Source: Platycnemis pennipes (Eukaryota; Arthropoda; Insecta; Odonata; Platycnemididae). From it: 64,000 nt of DNA. Positions 55,136 through 64,000 of this stretch are shown here, piece after piece. Below the pieces are notes generated by a model. The model saw only the letters and a program-made list of their open reading frames with translations. It was not told the DNA's origin and ran no database searches. Position numbers and translations under genes: made by a program. The stretch lies in assembly GCA_933228895.1 (NCBI GenBank), contig OW121852.1:120833544-120897543 (forward strand), given 5' to 3'. How positions within the stretch are numbered: the first letter of the stretch is position 1; every line of letters begins with the position of its first letter.

Positions 55136-55688
55136 ACAACTTTTGTAAAGGGACGGTACGATAGCTATATTGACGTAACCAGTCTATTAGATGAACTAAA
55201 ATGGGAATCATTGTCAGATCGCAGGTTGAAATTCAGACTTTATCTCTTAAATAATTTTCAAGATGATATTTTCGCTGATGACGTCAAAAATATTTTTCAA
55301 ACTCCAACTTTCTATGGTAGACTGGACCATAATCATAAACATTGAAATATTGATTGCCTAACTTACAGATTCAAAATGTCCTTATTGCCACATAAAAATC
55401 GGGCTATGAATAGCTGTAGCTTCAATGAATATTATAAATACTATCAATGTCTATCAATGGATAGCATAGGTAGTTGCATGTTGGTTTAATGACTTTAAGC
55501 TATCCCAACTAGCAGTATGTTTTCGCATGCTTGCTTTGCTATTTTTATGTTTTTTTAAATTGTGAGGTTTAGGCAGGAATTAAAATACTAATCCTTTTTA
55601 GGCATGATATGTAACGCATGTGTGGTGTGAATTCATCCCTTACCACACACCTTTATGATGACTTGCAGGGTATTATGGAGATGTAGAG
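55127..55688 (+). mobile_element. LINE RT C-terminus, UTR and tail
   Basis: Frame 55127-55345 reads TFVKGRYDSYIDVTSLLDEL and WESLSDRRLKFRLYLLNNFQ. A stop after HNHKH is followed by degenerate codons, subfamily-1 UTR, hairpin (about 55637-55671) and ATGGAGATGTAG tail. Confidence 0.85.
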
Positions 55689-55724
55689 GAACTGCTAAAT
55701 GAGTACTTGACTATTACGATGAAG

Positions 55725-56315
55725 CACATCATATTGTACGAAATCGGTCTAAATAACGAACTTGAACGTGTGCAGCGAAGATCGGCAAGATTTGTAAAGG
55801 GACGGTATGATAACCTTACTAGCGTAGCCAGCCTATTAAATGAATTAAAATGGGAATCATTGTCAGATCGCAGGTTGAATTTCAGACTTAATCTCTTAAA
55901 CAAATTCCAAGACCATATTTTCAGTGACGATGTTAAAAATATTTTGCGGACCCCAACTTACTATGGTAGACTGGACCATAATCACAAAATTAGGGAAATT
56001 CATTGCCGAACTGACAGATTCAAAATGTCCTTTTTTCCTCGTACTACTAGGGATATGAATAACGGTAAATATATCCAGTAAGAGTGTAGCAATGGATAAC
56101 ATTGGTAGCTGCATGTTGGTATAAGGACTTATAGCTAACCCAACTAACGGCATGTTTTGCTATTTTTATCTTTTTTAAATAGCGTCGTTTTGAACAGTAC
56201 CTATGCAGGTACTAATCCTTTTTTTATGCATGATATGTGTTGCATGTTTGGTGAGAGTTCACCCCCTGCCACACATCTTTATGGTGGCTTGCAGGGTATT
56301 ATGTAGATTTAGATA
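55725..56315 (+). mobile_element. LINE RT C-terminus, UTR and tail
   Basis: Frame 55707-56081 carries YEIGLNNELERVQRRSARFV, NILRTPTYYGRLDHNHKI and MSFFPRTTRDMNNGKYIQ. The UTR and hairpin (about 56263-56297) end in ATGTAGATTTAGATATC. Same orientation as the copy before it, and directly followed by the second duplicated block. Confidence 0.88.
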
Positions 56316-56329
56316 TCATCTTTATCGCC

Positions 56330-56728
56330 ATTTTTATCCCACGTCACGTTTTTCAACGTGGAATAGAACAGAGTTCGGTTTCATTTGTTTCATTTTATTT
56401 GCATTAAATTCTTTTGCAACTGAGCCTCCTTTATAATGGTGTAGAAATTTGCAGCATACGTTGATTAAATGATGGTTAACTTAAGTGTTTCGATGATTAA
56501 TTGATTCTCTCGGCTTCTCATATTAATATCTGCACTTTATATTTTGTGAAATCTGGCGCTGTTTGGATGAGTTTCAGCCTATGTTTACATGGCGTGCTTG
56601 GCAAAAGCGTATATAAAAAATGATTTTAAGCCAGAATTTAGCACTAGCCTAATTGCGAGATATGGAGTCCTAAATGGACAGTTAATCTCCTCCCCTCCGA
56701 CCCAACTCTTGGTTCGTGACATTGATCC
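56330..56728 (+). repeat. old duplicated block, copy 2 (paired with 54730-55135)
   Basis: See copy 1. The two blocks start about 1.6 kb apart; copy 1 is followed by a LINE and copy 2 is preceded by one, so LINE insertion or recombination may have shaped the present spacing. Confidence 0.7.
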
Positions 56729-58195
56729 ACTACTTTCCTTGTTCGTGCCTCTCTGGCGAAAGGGGCTAAACAACAAGATGCCGAAGACGAGGCGAGGGAG
56801 GAAAAGAGGGAGATGAGAGGAGAGTCGTTGCTCGGTGGAGGAGATGAGAAGCGAAAGAAAGAGAAGGGAGGGGAAATCACGCGAAGGGGAGGGAGGGAGG
56901 AGGCGGGGGGACGTGCAAAAGAGCACCAAGGGAAGAGTGATGGCTCGTGAGGTAGATGGATCGGAGCCTGAGTAGAGGGCAAGCGCTCCCCCCCCATCGG
57001 TGAAATGAGGCTTCGACTGGTACCACACAAGCAACACTAGCTCGCGACAGAATGACGAACTTCTCCCTCTCCCCTCACACCCTTTATCTCCCGACGCCTC
57101 CCTCTCTCCCAGTTCACCCTCTTCACCACATAGCATCCTTCTCTCCCACTCTAGCAACAGGAATCAACCAGGTGTACGACTCTCCCTTTGTTGGACTCCT
57201 GGTGGATGCTTCGCTGCGACATCTCGCGCCTACCCCGAAAAAAAATTATGGCCTTCATTGTATTCGCACTCTTTGCAATTTGTCCGGCCGAGATAATTTT
57301 ATAAATACCTCCCACAGGAAGGAGTATGATTGAGGCGATTACGGTCCTTGGCGGCCCGAACCCTAGACGCATTCGACGCCCAACGACGGACTGAAGTGGT
57401 GGGAGCTGCGCATGAGCCAACTCTGGCTCGTATCCTGAGCGCGAGACCCCTTGTTTCGTGAATGCTGCGTCCGTTCGCCCCAAATGACAATGTCCTCCTC
57501 TTGTGCAAAGTTCATTTGAATACAGAATTATCCACAGCACGAACGAAATTAATTTCATACTAATGTTTGATGTATCCCACTGCTGGACAGCGCATTTTAA
57601 GATATACAGTATTTCCAGAACAGTAACAGTATAACTTATGTTCAATAATCTTACCTTAACAAATTCACTTTTCCTCCACAAGCACGCAGTGGTAACGAGT
57701 ATAATGAAGGCACTAATTTTACAATATATGGTATGACGAATAATTAAAGAATGGATTTTTTGTCGGAAAGGGAACTAATATGGCCTTTGTCCTTTTTTCC
57801 TTCTCCAGAGCATAAGCATTTCTCAGTATTATTGTACTCCAAAAGAAAAATGATAAAATACTTATTTTATACATCAGCTGAATGAGAGTTCGTTTGTACG
57901 GATCATTTGGAACCGCGATAAACAACATGAGCGACTTCTACGGTAACCTTTTAGATTTTTGAGCCGAGAAGCTTGTTTTGCATATGCACAGATAAGCATG
58001 CGCTCAGCCGTGCGACGATAAATCATTCACCAAGTGGACGTCAGTGAGGAAGGAGCCAGAGAAACATGAAAAGGAATCGTATCCTTTTTTCAACCACACG
58101 AAGAATAATGTCCCCGAATCGGACATTATCAAATGGCTCAATATAAATTAAAGAATTAACTTCGGCTCCTGATATTCCTCATTAAAAATGTACAG
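56729..58195. other. non-coding stretch with polypurine island 56760-56960
   Basis: The 190- and 128-codon minus frames (56585-57157, 56644-57030) lie over the G/A tract and are Ser/Leu/Pro-rich shadows. A moderately GC patch at 57320-57500 shows no gene. Confidence 0.45.
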
Positions 58196-58520
58196 AAATT
58201 TACACGGCCGCGGATGACGTCAGTTTTATACCGCCCCTGGCCCGACTCACTTCCTTGACCGCATAAAAAGCGTGGGAGAGGACGAGGGCGGCTCGCAATA
58301 AATATCTCGGAATGAGCTGGAAGGTGAATACGTTATCTTTCGCTCCTCCTCTCGCATCTGCTCGGGTCGAATTACGGCCACTGGTGTACCAACAGCGGGG
58401 TCCCTCGACGACGGTGTGCGAGGCGGGCGAAGATCGAGTGCGGGGGGTGAGGGGGGCGCTAACAGGGAGGAGGGGGGGGGGCGTTTGCCCCTTGCCCGCA
58501 GCCCTCGTGACGGAGGGATT
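58196..58520. promoter_or_regulatory. CpG-rich patch with CRE and TATA-like motifs
   Basis: A palindromic CRE, TGACGTCA (58215-58222), is followed by TTTATA and, at 58262-58270, CATAAAAAG. The next 230 bp are GC/CpG-rich, ending in a G-rich run near 58435-58485. The arrangement resembles a plus-strand promoter. No recognisable exon follows; the frame 58312-58722 (136 codons) has no domain. Confidence 0.3.
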
Positions 58521-59396
58521 AACTAACAAGACGGCCAAGTTCGCTTCGCTCCATATATTCAAAGGAGAACGGCCGTTAATACAAATAGGAATGTGCCACG
58601 TACATACATACATAATACATAAACACATGATATTCCGCGAGCTTAAATTAATTACGCGCCTAAAGGGGCGCGAATATATATTTCTCCTATCTCCTTGCTA
58701 TGCATGCATTCAGATATTCTGATCACTGAAGAGCAAGCGAGAAAGGTGGTCGAAAAATAAGCATATGCACACTGGAACTTTACTACCAACCTATTAGACG
58801 CTGAGTGCGTATGTAACCAGGGACATTTGTATACAATTGAAGCATACTGATCCCGCCTGATGACAGCTAGAAAAATTAAAACATGTAATGCACGAGAATC
58901 CACTTTATGAATTTGCACATAATTATTTTCATGGCAACTTCGTAGAAACCCGAAGTTAGCATAATGAAGTAGCCTTAAAATTATTAATGATTCACCAGAT
59001 TCCTTGTACATAATGGCATAGCTTACTGCAAGGTAAACACCACAATAAGATTAGAATCTACTAATGGGTTCATCTGAACTTGGAAAGGTATAATTGGGAA
59101 AATTTCATGTGAAAGGAGATCTCTTATAAAGAGGAAGTATACCTATATTTTTCTCTGAAATACTCACGCTTAGACCAAAGAGAACATTTTCTGACTAAAT
59201 GACGGTGGTTGCAAGAGACGATTTCGTAATTTAGTATTTTACTCCAACCGTAAGTGTATCTCCCCGGTATCTTGTAAATGAACACAGCTTAATCCTAGGC
59301 AATGGTGAACTGTGAGTCAAATATATACAGGGTGGCAACCACATTCATTTCCTAAAAAAATCCTTTGGAGCGTAAATTAAAAAACATCTGCACATA
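58521..59396. other. non-coding stretch, nothing recognised
   Basis: A (CATA)n run at about 58602-58622. ATATACAGGGTGGCAACC near 59323-59341 resembles the ends of some mariner-like elements, but no partner end was found. Confidence 0.35.
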
Positions 59397-59397
59397 C

Positions 59398-59462
59398 GGC
59401 TAACCCTGCAAGTCACATCGAGATTGTGTGGCACGGATTGAATAATCGCCATTATGTACGTA
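59398..59462 (-). mobile_element. LINE terminal hairpin relic
   Basis: AACCCTGCAAGTCACATCGA and GATTGTGTGGCACGGATTGA keep the hairpin arms in minus orientation. UTR and tail are gone. Confidence 0.55.
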
Positions 59463-60699
59463 AAGTAAGAGGTAAAATACTAAGACTTCATAGAAACGCG
59501 TTAGGCAACCTTCAGGAGGAGTGAGCAAACAAATGATTGTTACCTACGGGATAAATTAATCAATATAAAGAGGAAAAATTGTCAATTGTAATTTAAATTA
59601 ATATTACATAACTATGCACGCACTCATTCATGATAATACTTTATAAATAGCATTTTTAAAGGTATATTTATAACGTTTTACAAACACTACACCATCACCG
59701 CAGTGAGAAAACAGCGAGAGAGTTGACACTCTGAAGAGGTTACGTTGAAAGAAGCGAAAAGAACTAAGGTGGATGACCACAAAGGGAGTGTGCGGAGACG
59801 GCACGAGGAGACGACGTGGAGTGGGAAATAAAACATAAGAGGTGTGACAAGGATAGTAGTCGAAGGATGGGGCTGAAGGTAAATGGAGACGGAGAGCGGA
59901 GGGATGGTGGAGAGGAGGCGAGTGAAGCCAAGGTTTAGCCGAGTCGAAGAAACAACGAAGGGACAACCTAGTCGACTGTTGACGCACCGGGAAATATCAA
60001 GGGAATATATGAGGAGTCTCAGCAAGTTAATGGAAAGGAAGTGGATTAAATGGATGCTGATATGGATAGAACAATTCCTACATTTCACTTGTCGTCCTGA
60101 ATTTGCAATGCTATGAATGGAGGGTAATATTGGAGTGGAGTAATATTCAGTATCTTGTTGCCTCGAGCATATTTAAGAGCACTTGGCGGGTTCTCCCGGC
60201 TGAACCGATGTCAGCATCACGACATCTGTCCCTCACATCTAAGAGAACAACTTTTTTCCGTCATGCTATAGCGGAATGCTCGAGAACTATGGCTCTCCAT
60301 AATGCTCTAAGAGTAAATTCATTTTGAGACTCACCCGGGAGAAATATCATAAATGGAATAAGCAACAAAAACTTACTTCAAATCAGAGCTAACAAACTAA
60401 GCGATTAAAATTTTAAAAAAAGCAGTGAGAGAGTTGTTTACCAGAGCATGTAGAGCGGTTATCGATCTGCCTAAATAATTCTTATTAGCAGTTTATTTCA
60501 CCAGTTGTTTCTTGGGTAAGTTTCCCCCAAGGTAACTTAATACAGCTATTTGGCGGTAAGTGTAAGGCAAAAGACAAACACTGCTTGTCGGTTCTAATAG
60601 CCGAAAACCAGGGACTTCCCATCCATTTACTTTCCAAAGCAACAATAAATGCACAGCCCTTACTTTAAATGGAAATATCAAGCCTACAAAAGAGGGGAT
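59463..60699. other. non-coding stretch, nothing recognised
   Basis: Purine-rich from 59700 to 59960. Frames on both strands there are biased shadows. No repeat known from this window. Confidence 0.4.
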
Positions 60700-61182
60700 T
60701 CTATCAAAAGAAGAATCTACTTACAGCTGGAAATACAAGCGTAGAAGTAAGGAAACAGTTTATCAGAACATACATCTGGAACATGTTTCTTTACGGCAGT
60801 GAGACATGGACGATGACAGCAGCGGAGAAGAAAAGGGTGGAAACATTCGAAATGTGGTGCTACAGAAGAATGCTGAAGATTAAATGGATCGATCGAGTAA
60901 GTAACGAGGAAGTCCTAAGAAGAGTGGGAGAAAAGAGAAGTATGTATGCTGAAAACTCTAAAAAGAAGTAGGGACAACTAAATCGGCCATGACTTGATAC
61001 ATGATAGCCTGATGAAGACTATCGTCGAGAGAAAAGTGAACGGGAAAAATGGAAAAGGCTTGCCTCGTATGAGATATATGGAACAGATTGTGAAGGATGT
61101 AAAAGAGAAGAATTACGTCACAATGAAGAGGTTGGCCGATAGAAGAATGGAGTGGAAAGCTGCGTCAAATCAATCCTAGGAT
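60700..61182 (+). pseudogene. RTE-like reverse transcriptase C-terminus, frameshifted
   Basis: The first frame (to 60971) reads VRKQFIRTYIWNMFLYGSET, WTMTAAEKKRVETFEMWCYR and RMLKIKWIDRVSNEEVLRRV, the typical block after the palm of RTE-like endonuclease/RT polyproteins (Y-G-S-E-T-W, F-E-M-W-C-Y-R-R-M). A frameshift and stops at 60972-60995 break a region equivalent to W-I-G-H. The second frame (60994-61179) continues IVERKVNGKNGKGLPRMRYM and KRLADRRMEWKAASNQS. Without palm and endonuclease it is a dead 5'-truncated copy. Confidence 0.8.
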
Positions 61183-61205
61183 TGTTGACCAATGATGATG
61201 ATGAT
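60700..61205 (+). mobile_element. RTE-like LINE, RT C-terminus and ATGATG tail
   Basis: A different LINE type from the dominant family. The element ends in CCAATGATGATGATGATGAC, a short triplet-repeat tail. Relatives of the same 3' end lie at 4075-4171 and 40760-40910. Confidence 0.75.
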
Positions 61206-64000
61206 GACGAGCCTACAAAATATTTAAATTCACTGGATTATTGGACCCAGCTATTGTTCAGCAGGGCATAGCTGGACACTTGACTAAGCGTACAGGGACT
61301 AGCAGAAAAGCTGTTCCAACAATTTTTCTCATGGTACCTCGGGCGAACTTTGATAGCTTTATCAATTACAAAGATTACATACATGCATTGCAATAAACCC
61401 CTCGAAGAAATCAAAATTATTTCCTAAGTAAAGTGCAATATTAAAAATGATTACTCAAGACCAGTGGCCTTAGATTAATTAATTTCAGTCAACCAAAAAT
61501 ATTCTCGGATTACTGCTTTTGATACCTAGCCATAATTGAAGCTGAAGTTTCGATATCCATAATTTTAAAATATGACCCTAAGTAATCAAATAATTCCTGC
61601 TGCAGCATTTTCGATACTACAGCCGTAACTTAAGTCGGAAGTGTAATATGTGGAACAAAATAGGTTGCTAGTACTTAAAAATATATTGTGCTCCAACATA
61701 TGGCCTAGAACATAAGTATTACAGTTTTTCTGGCAGTAGCTGTGTGTGTGGCTGATTTGAATATGCATAGGCAACGGAGTTTAGAGAAATGAGGATAGGA
61801 AGAATGAAGAAGCAAAGAAAGAGAGTGTGGGATGAGGAAGGGGGGAGAGAGAAGAGAGAGAAAGGACGGTGTTCGGCGGAACAGAAAAGGAGGCACATCC
61901 AAGCGTCGTGTGGTTTGTCCGGGCGGGGGGTCATCAGAGGCCAGGGTGTGGCACTAAAGATCGTGCTGGAGTTGATTTCAAATTGACCACGTCACCAGGG
62001 GAGGGGTGGGGGCGAAAAATACGGCGTGGGTACAGGCAGACTACGAAAGATGGAACGTGAATGGTGGCTAGGGAAGGAACCGCGTTTCAGCCGGTCGTGG
62101 GCACTCGTTTGTGCTCTTGCGAAAAAAAAACATTTAAAAAATGGTTGGACAGAAAGTGTGCCGAAAAATCTTTCCTTTCATCAGAGAGAAGAATTTAGAA
62201 AAAAATATTATTCTCTTCATAATTTACTGGTTATGTGGACGGAAGGAATACAAATATCCTTAGGAAAACTTATCAGTGTGACTTGTGGTAGATTTATTCA
62301 CCAGGGGCACTACCCTTACAGATGGATTAAACAAAAATATTGGTTCTGTATGATATATTAAAGTGTAGCTTCCCTCGCGCCGAGCAAAAAAGAGAGTGAA
62401 ATTCGCACATTTCCGTGCCTTTTCTTGTGCTAATCTAATTTATTTGGCATTCTGATAACCAGAAAATCACAAGATGTATTTGGCTATCATCATTGAATTT
62501 ACAGCGAATGCAAGGATTTTAACCAGAGACTCTTTTGATGGGTGTCAATCACTTCGGACAATCAATCCATCATATTAAAAATTAAATCCAATAATGGCGA
62601 TTATTTCGCGCGCAAAGCCATGAAATTAAGCAATAGAATAAATGGTGGAATGGTAATATATACCATTTGATATTAATTTAGCATGAAATTAATACATAAC
62701 TGCTAAATACACCAAATTAATAGGCGTTTTATATTTGATTTTTAAAAATTTGAAATTATTAAATTACGTTGTCTCAACCTTTCTAAAAAAGATAAAGGTA
62801 TGTTACCCGCAAGATATCCCCAAATATAGGTATCGAGCACATGTGTCTTCATAAACTACATTGAGTCATCGTTTAATTTACCAGTAAAAATATTAAAATA
62901 ATTCCCAAAATATTGTGATAATATCCCATAACCTCTCCAGTAGAGGTATTTTAATTAGAAGCGCGAAGTAAATGGAATTCTTTAAAGTGGAACGAGAAGA
63001 TTGAGTGAATTTGAGAAACTTAAACATTGACGAAAAGGAAGAAGGCCAAAATCCCTTTTACCATCCCCGCATCCTTTTTTCGTCATGGCCACCCAACCTT
63101 GAAAATTTTGGTGGGGGAAGGGGCAATGTAGCATGAAAAAAATACTAGTAAGCCACACGCAGACTCGAGTCTTTTCCTCATGGGTACCGGCACAAAAAGA
63201 AGAAACCAGTCTCATCCATTCAATTTTTACCTCTGCTCACCCTATAACCACCGCCAACTCCCACCCCCGTTCCTCAGGGAACCCACCCTCCCGTAGCGCC
63301 CTCTACCCCCTCTCCATTCCCACCCCCGCTGAGATGGACCGCCGCGGTGTATACGTGTGAGCGATGTCTTATCTATGTCCAATTCCGCCCCCTCATCCCC
63401 ACTCCAAACCCCTACGCCCCTACCTAACTCCCATCCGAATTCCTCATTCCCGCCCACCCACCCCCGTACACACTCATGGGGATGTCTCTTTGAAAATTTC
63501 TACCCCTTCCTCCGCAACCCTTTTAAGCCCCTTGGCAACATCTTCCCCCAAACCCCAGGTTTCCCCGCTGGACATTACACGCGAGCGTGAGGCGCCCAAG
63601 GTGCCCTCACACCACTGTCCCGTGCACCCCAAACTAACTACCCACCCCTCCCAACCAGCATCCATACCTCCCCTCCCTCGGCCCCCGTGACAACCCCCAC
63701 CCCTTCCCCGGCTCTCACCCCGTCCCCCTTTGAATCCAGTCATCTCTCCTTCTCCCGGCTCATTGTTACTTTGCCAGTTCGGAAACCACGTGCAATTCAT
63801 CTTGATTAGAGAGGTCCCTGGCGACAGAAAGAATACTCGGAGATGTCTGGGGGAAGAGGGAAAAATGTGCGTGGAGGTGGGGTGTCGGAGATGGAGCGAG
63901 AGGAAATGGAAGGGCGAATGAGGGGAGAGAAGGAAGAGAGAGAGAGAGAGTAGGGATTTGAGAGGACAAATAGATAGATAAAGACTAGGGTAGAAGACCG
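61206..64000. other. non-coding stretch with purine and pyrimidine islands
   Basis: 61775-61965 and 63820-63970 are G/A-rich on the plus strand, the last with a (GA)n run at 63936-63949. 63230-63770 is strongly C-rich on the plus strand. Frames of 60-110 codons over these tracts are Pro/Ser/His-rich or Gly/Arg-rich shadows. 62026-62980 is AT-rich with nothing recognised. Confidence 0.45.

Noticed and set aside
29280..56320. Regularly spaced GCAAGCCACC/GGTGGCTTGC motifs suggestive of a CRISPR-like or satellite array
   Set aside because: Spacing and orientation are irregular; every motif is the terminal hairpin of a LINE copy with its own UTR.
56585..57157. Minus-strand 190-codon frame, one of the longest in the window
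   Set aside because: Sits on a polypurine tract; overlapping frames on the same strand are equally long, composition explains the lack of stops, and no domain is visible.
59320..59345. ATATACAGGGTGGCAACC as a possible transposon end
   Set aside because: No matching inverted end within the window and the motif is too short to call.

Overview
This is eukaryotic, AT-rich, repeat-dense DNA, most likely from an arthropod and probably an insect. The evidence is the mix of a pogo-type transposase with a C-terminal PHD finger, a large family of jockey/CR1-like non-LTR retrotransposons (LINEs), tRNA-derived SINE-like heads, and TATA/donor signals instead of operons. I cannot name the species. No complete host protein-coding gene can be supported, and there are no rRNA genes, intact tRNA genes, CRISPR arrays or bacterial-type genes.

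Layout. 1-1253: 3' end of a pogo-type DNA transposon (transposase tail, polyA signal, subterminal repeats, putative right TIR). 1254-17150: mostly anonymous non-coding DNA with a few LINE remnants, GC-rich patches that look promoter-like (about 3.3, 10.4 and 15.4 kb), polypurine islands and a tRNA-like relic. 17150-25220: first LINE cluster, including one LINE nested in another (17150-18195) and RT copy A (23036-24210). 25221-29270: anonymous DNA with two tRNA-like heads and a strong polypurine island. 29272-32060: a decayed but nearly complete LINE ORF2 with endonuclease and RT. 32652-34152: a foldback element with ~0.5-kb terminal inverted repeats flanked by TA. 34258-37090: LINE copy B, about 2.7 kb, with a second LINE nested in it (35915-36224) and an 82-bp insertion related to the neighbouring foldback arm. 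37104-46517: dense LINE fragments in head-to-head and tail-to-tail pairs, including the best-preserved RT C-terminal frame (41250-42002), plus a TATA promoter and donor pair at 42750-43030. 46518-50084: anonymous DNA with polypurine islands. 50085-56728: second LINE cluster with the most RT-competent-looking fragment (50283-51808) and an old ~400-bp duplication. 56725-64000: mostly anonymous, with a CRE/GC-rich patch, an RTE-like RT tail (60700-61205) and polypurine/polypyrimidine islands.

How the parts relate. The dominant LINE family has at least three 3'-UTR subfamilies. All share a 3' terminus made of a conserved two-stem hairpin followed by a (GATGTA)n tail. Several copies sit inside the tails or UTRs of relatives, in opposite orientation, with 4-6 bp target-site duplications visible at the joins. 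Copies A and B share an in-frame stop and an FSDD catalytic box although their flanks differ, which suggests trans-mobilisation of a defective lineage. These points are read by eye from the sequence; family names are assigned from recognisable motifs, not from database searches.
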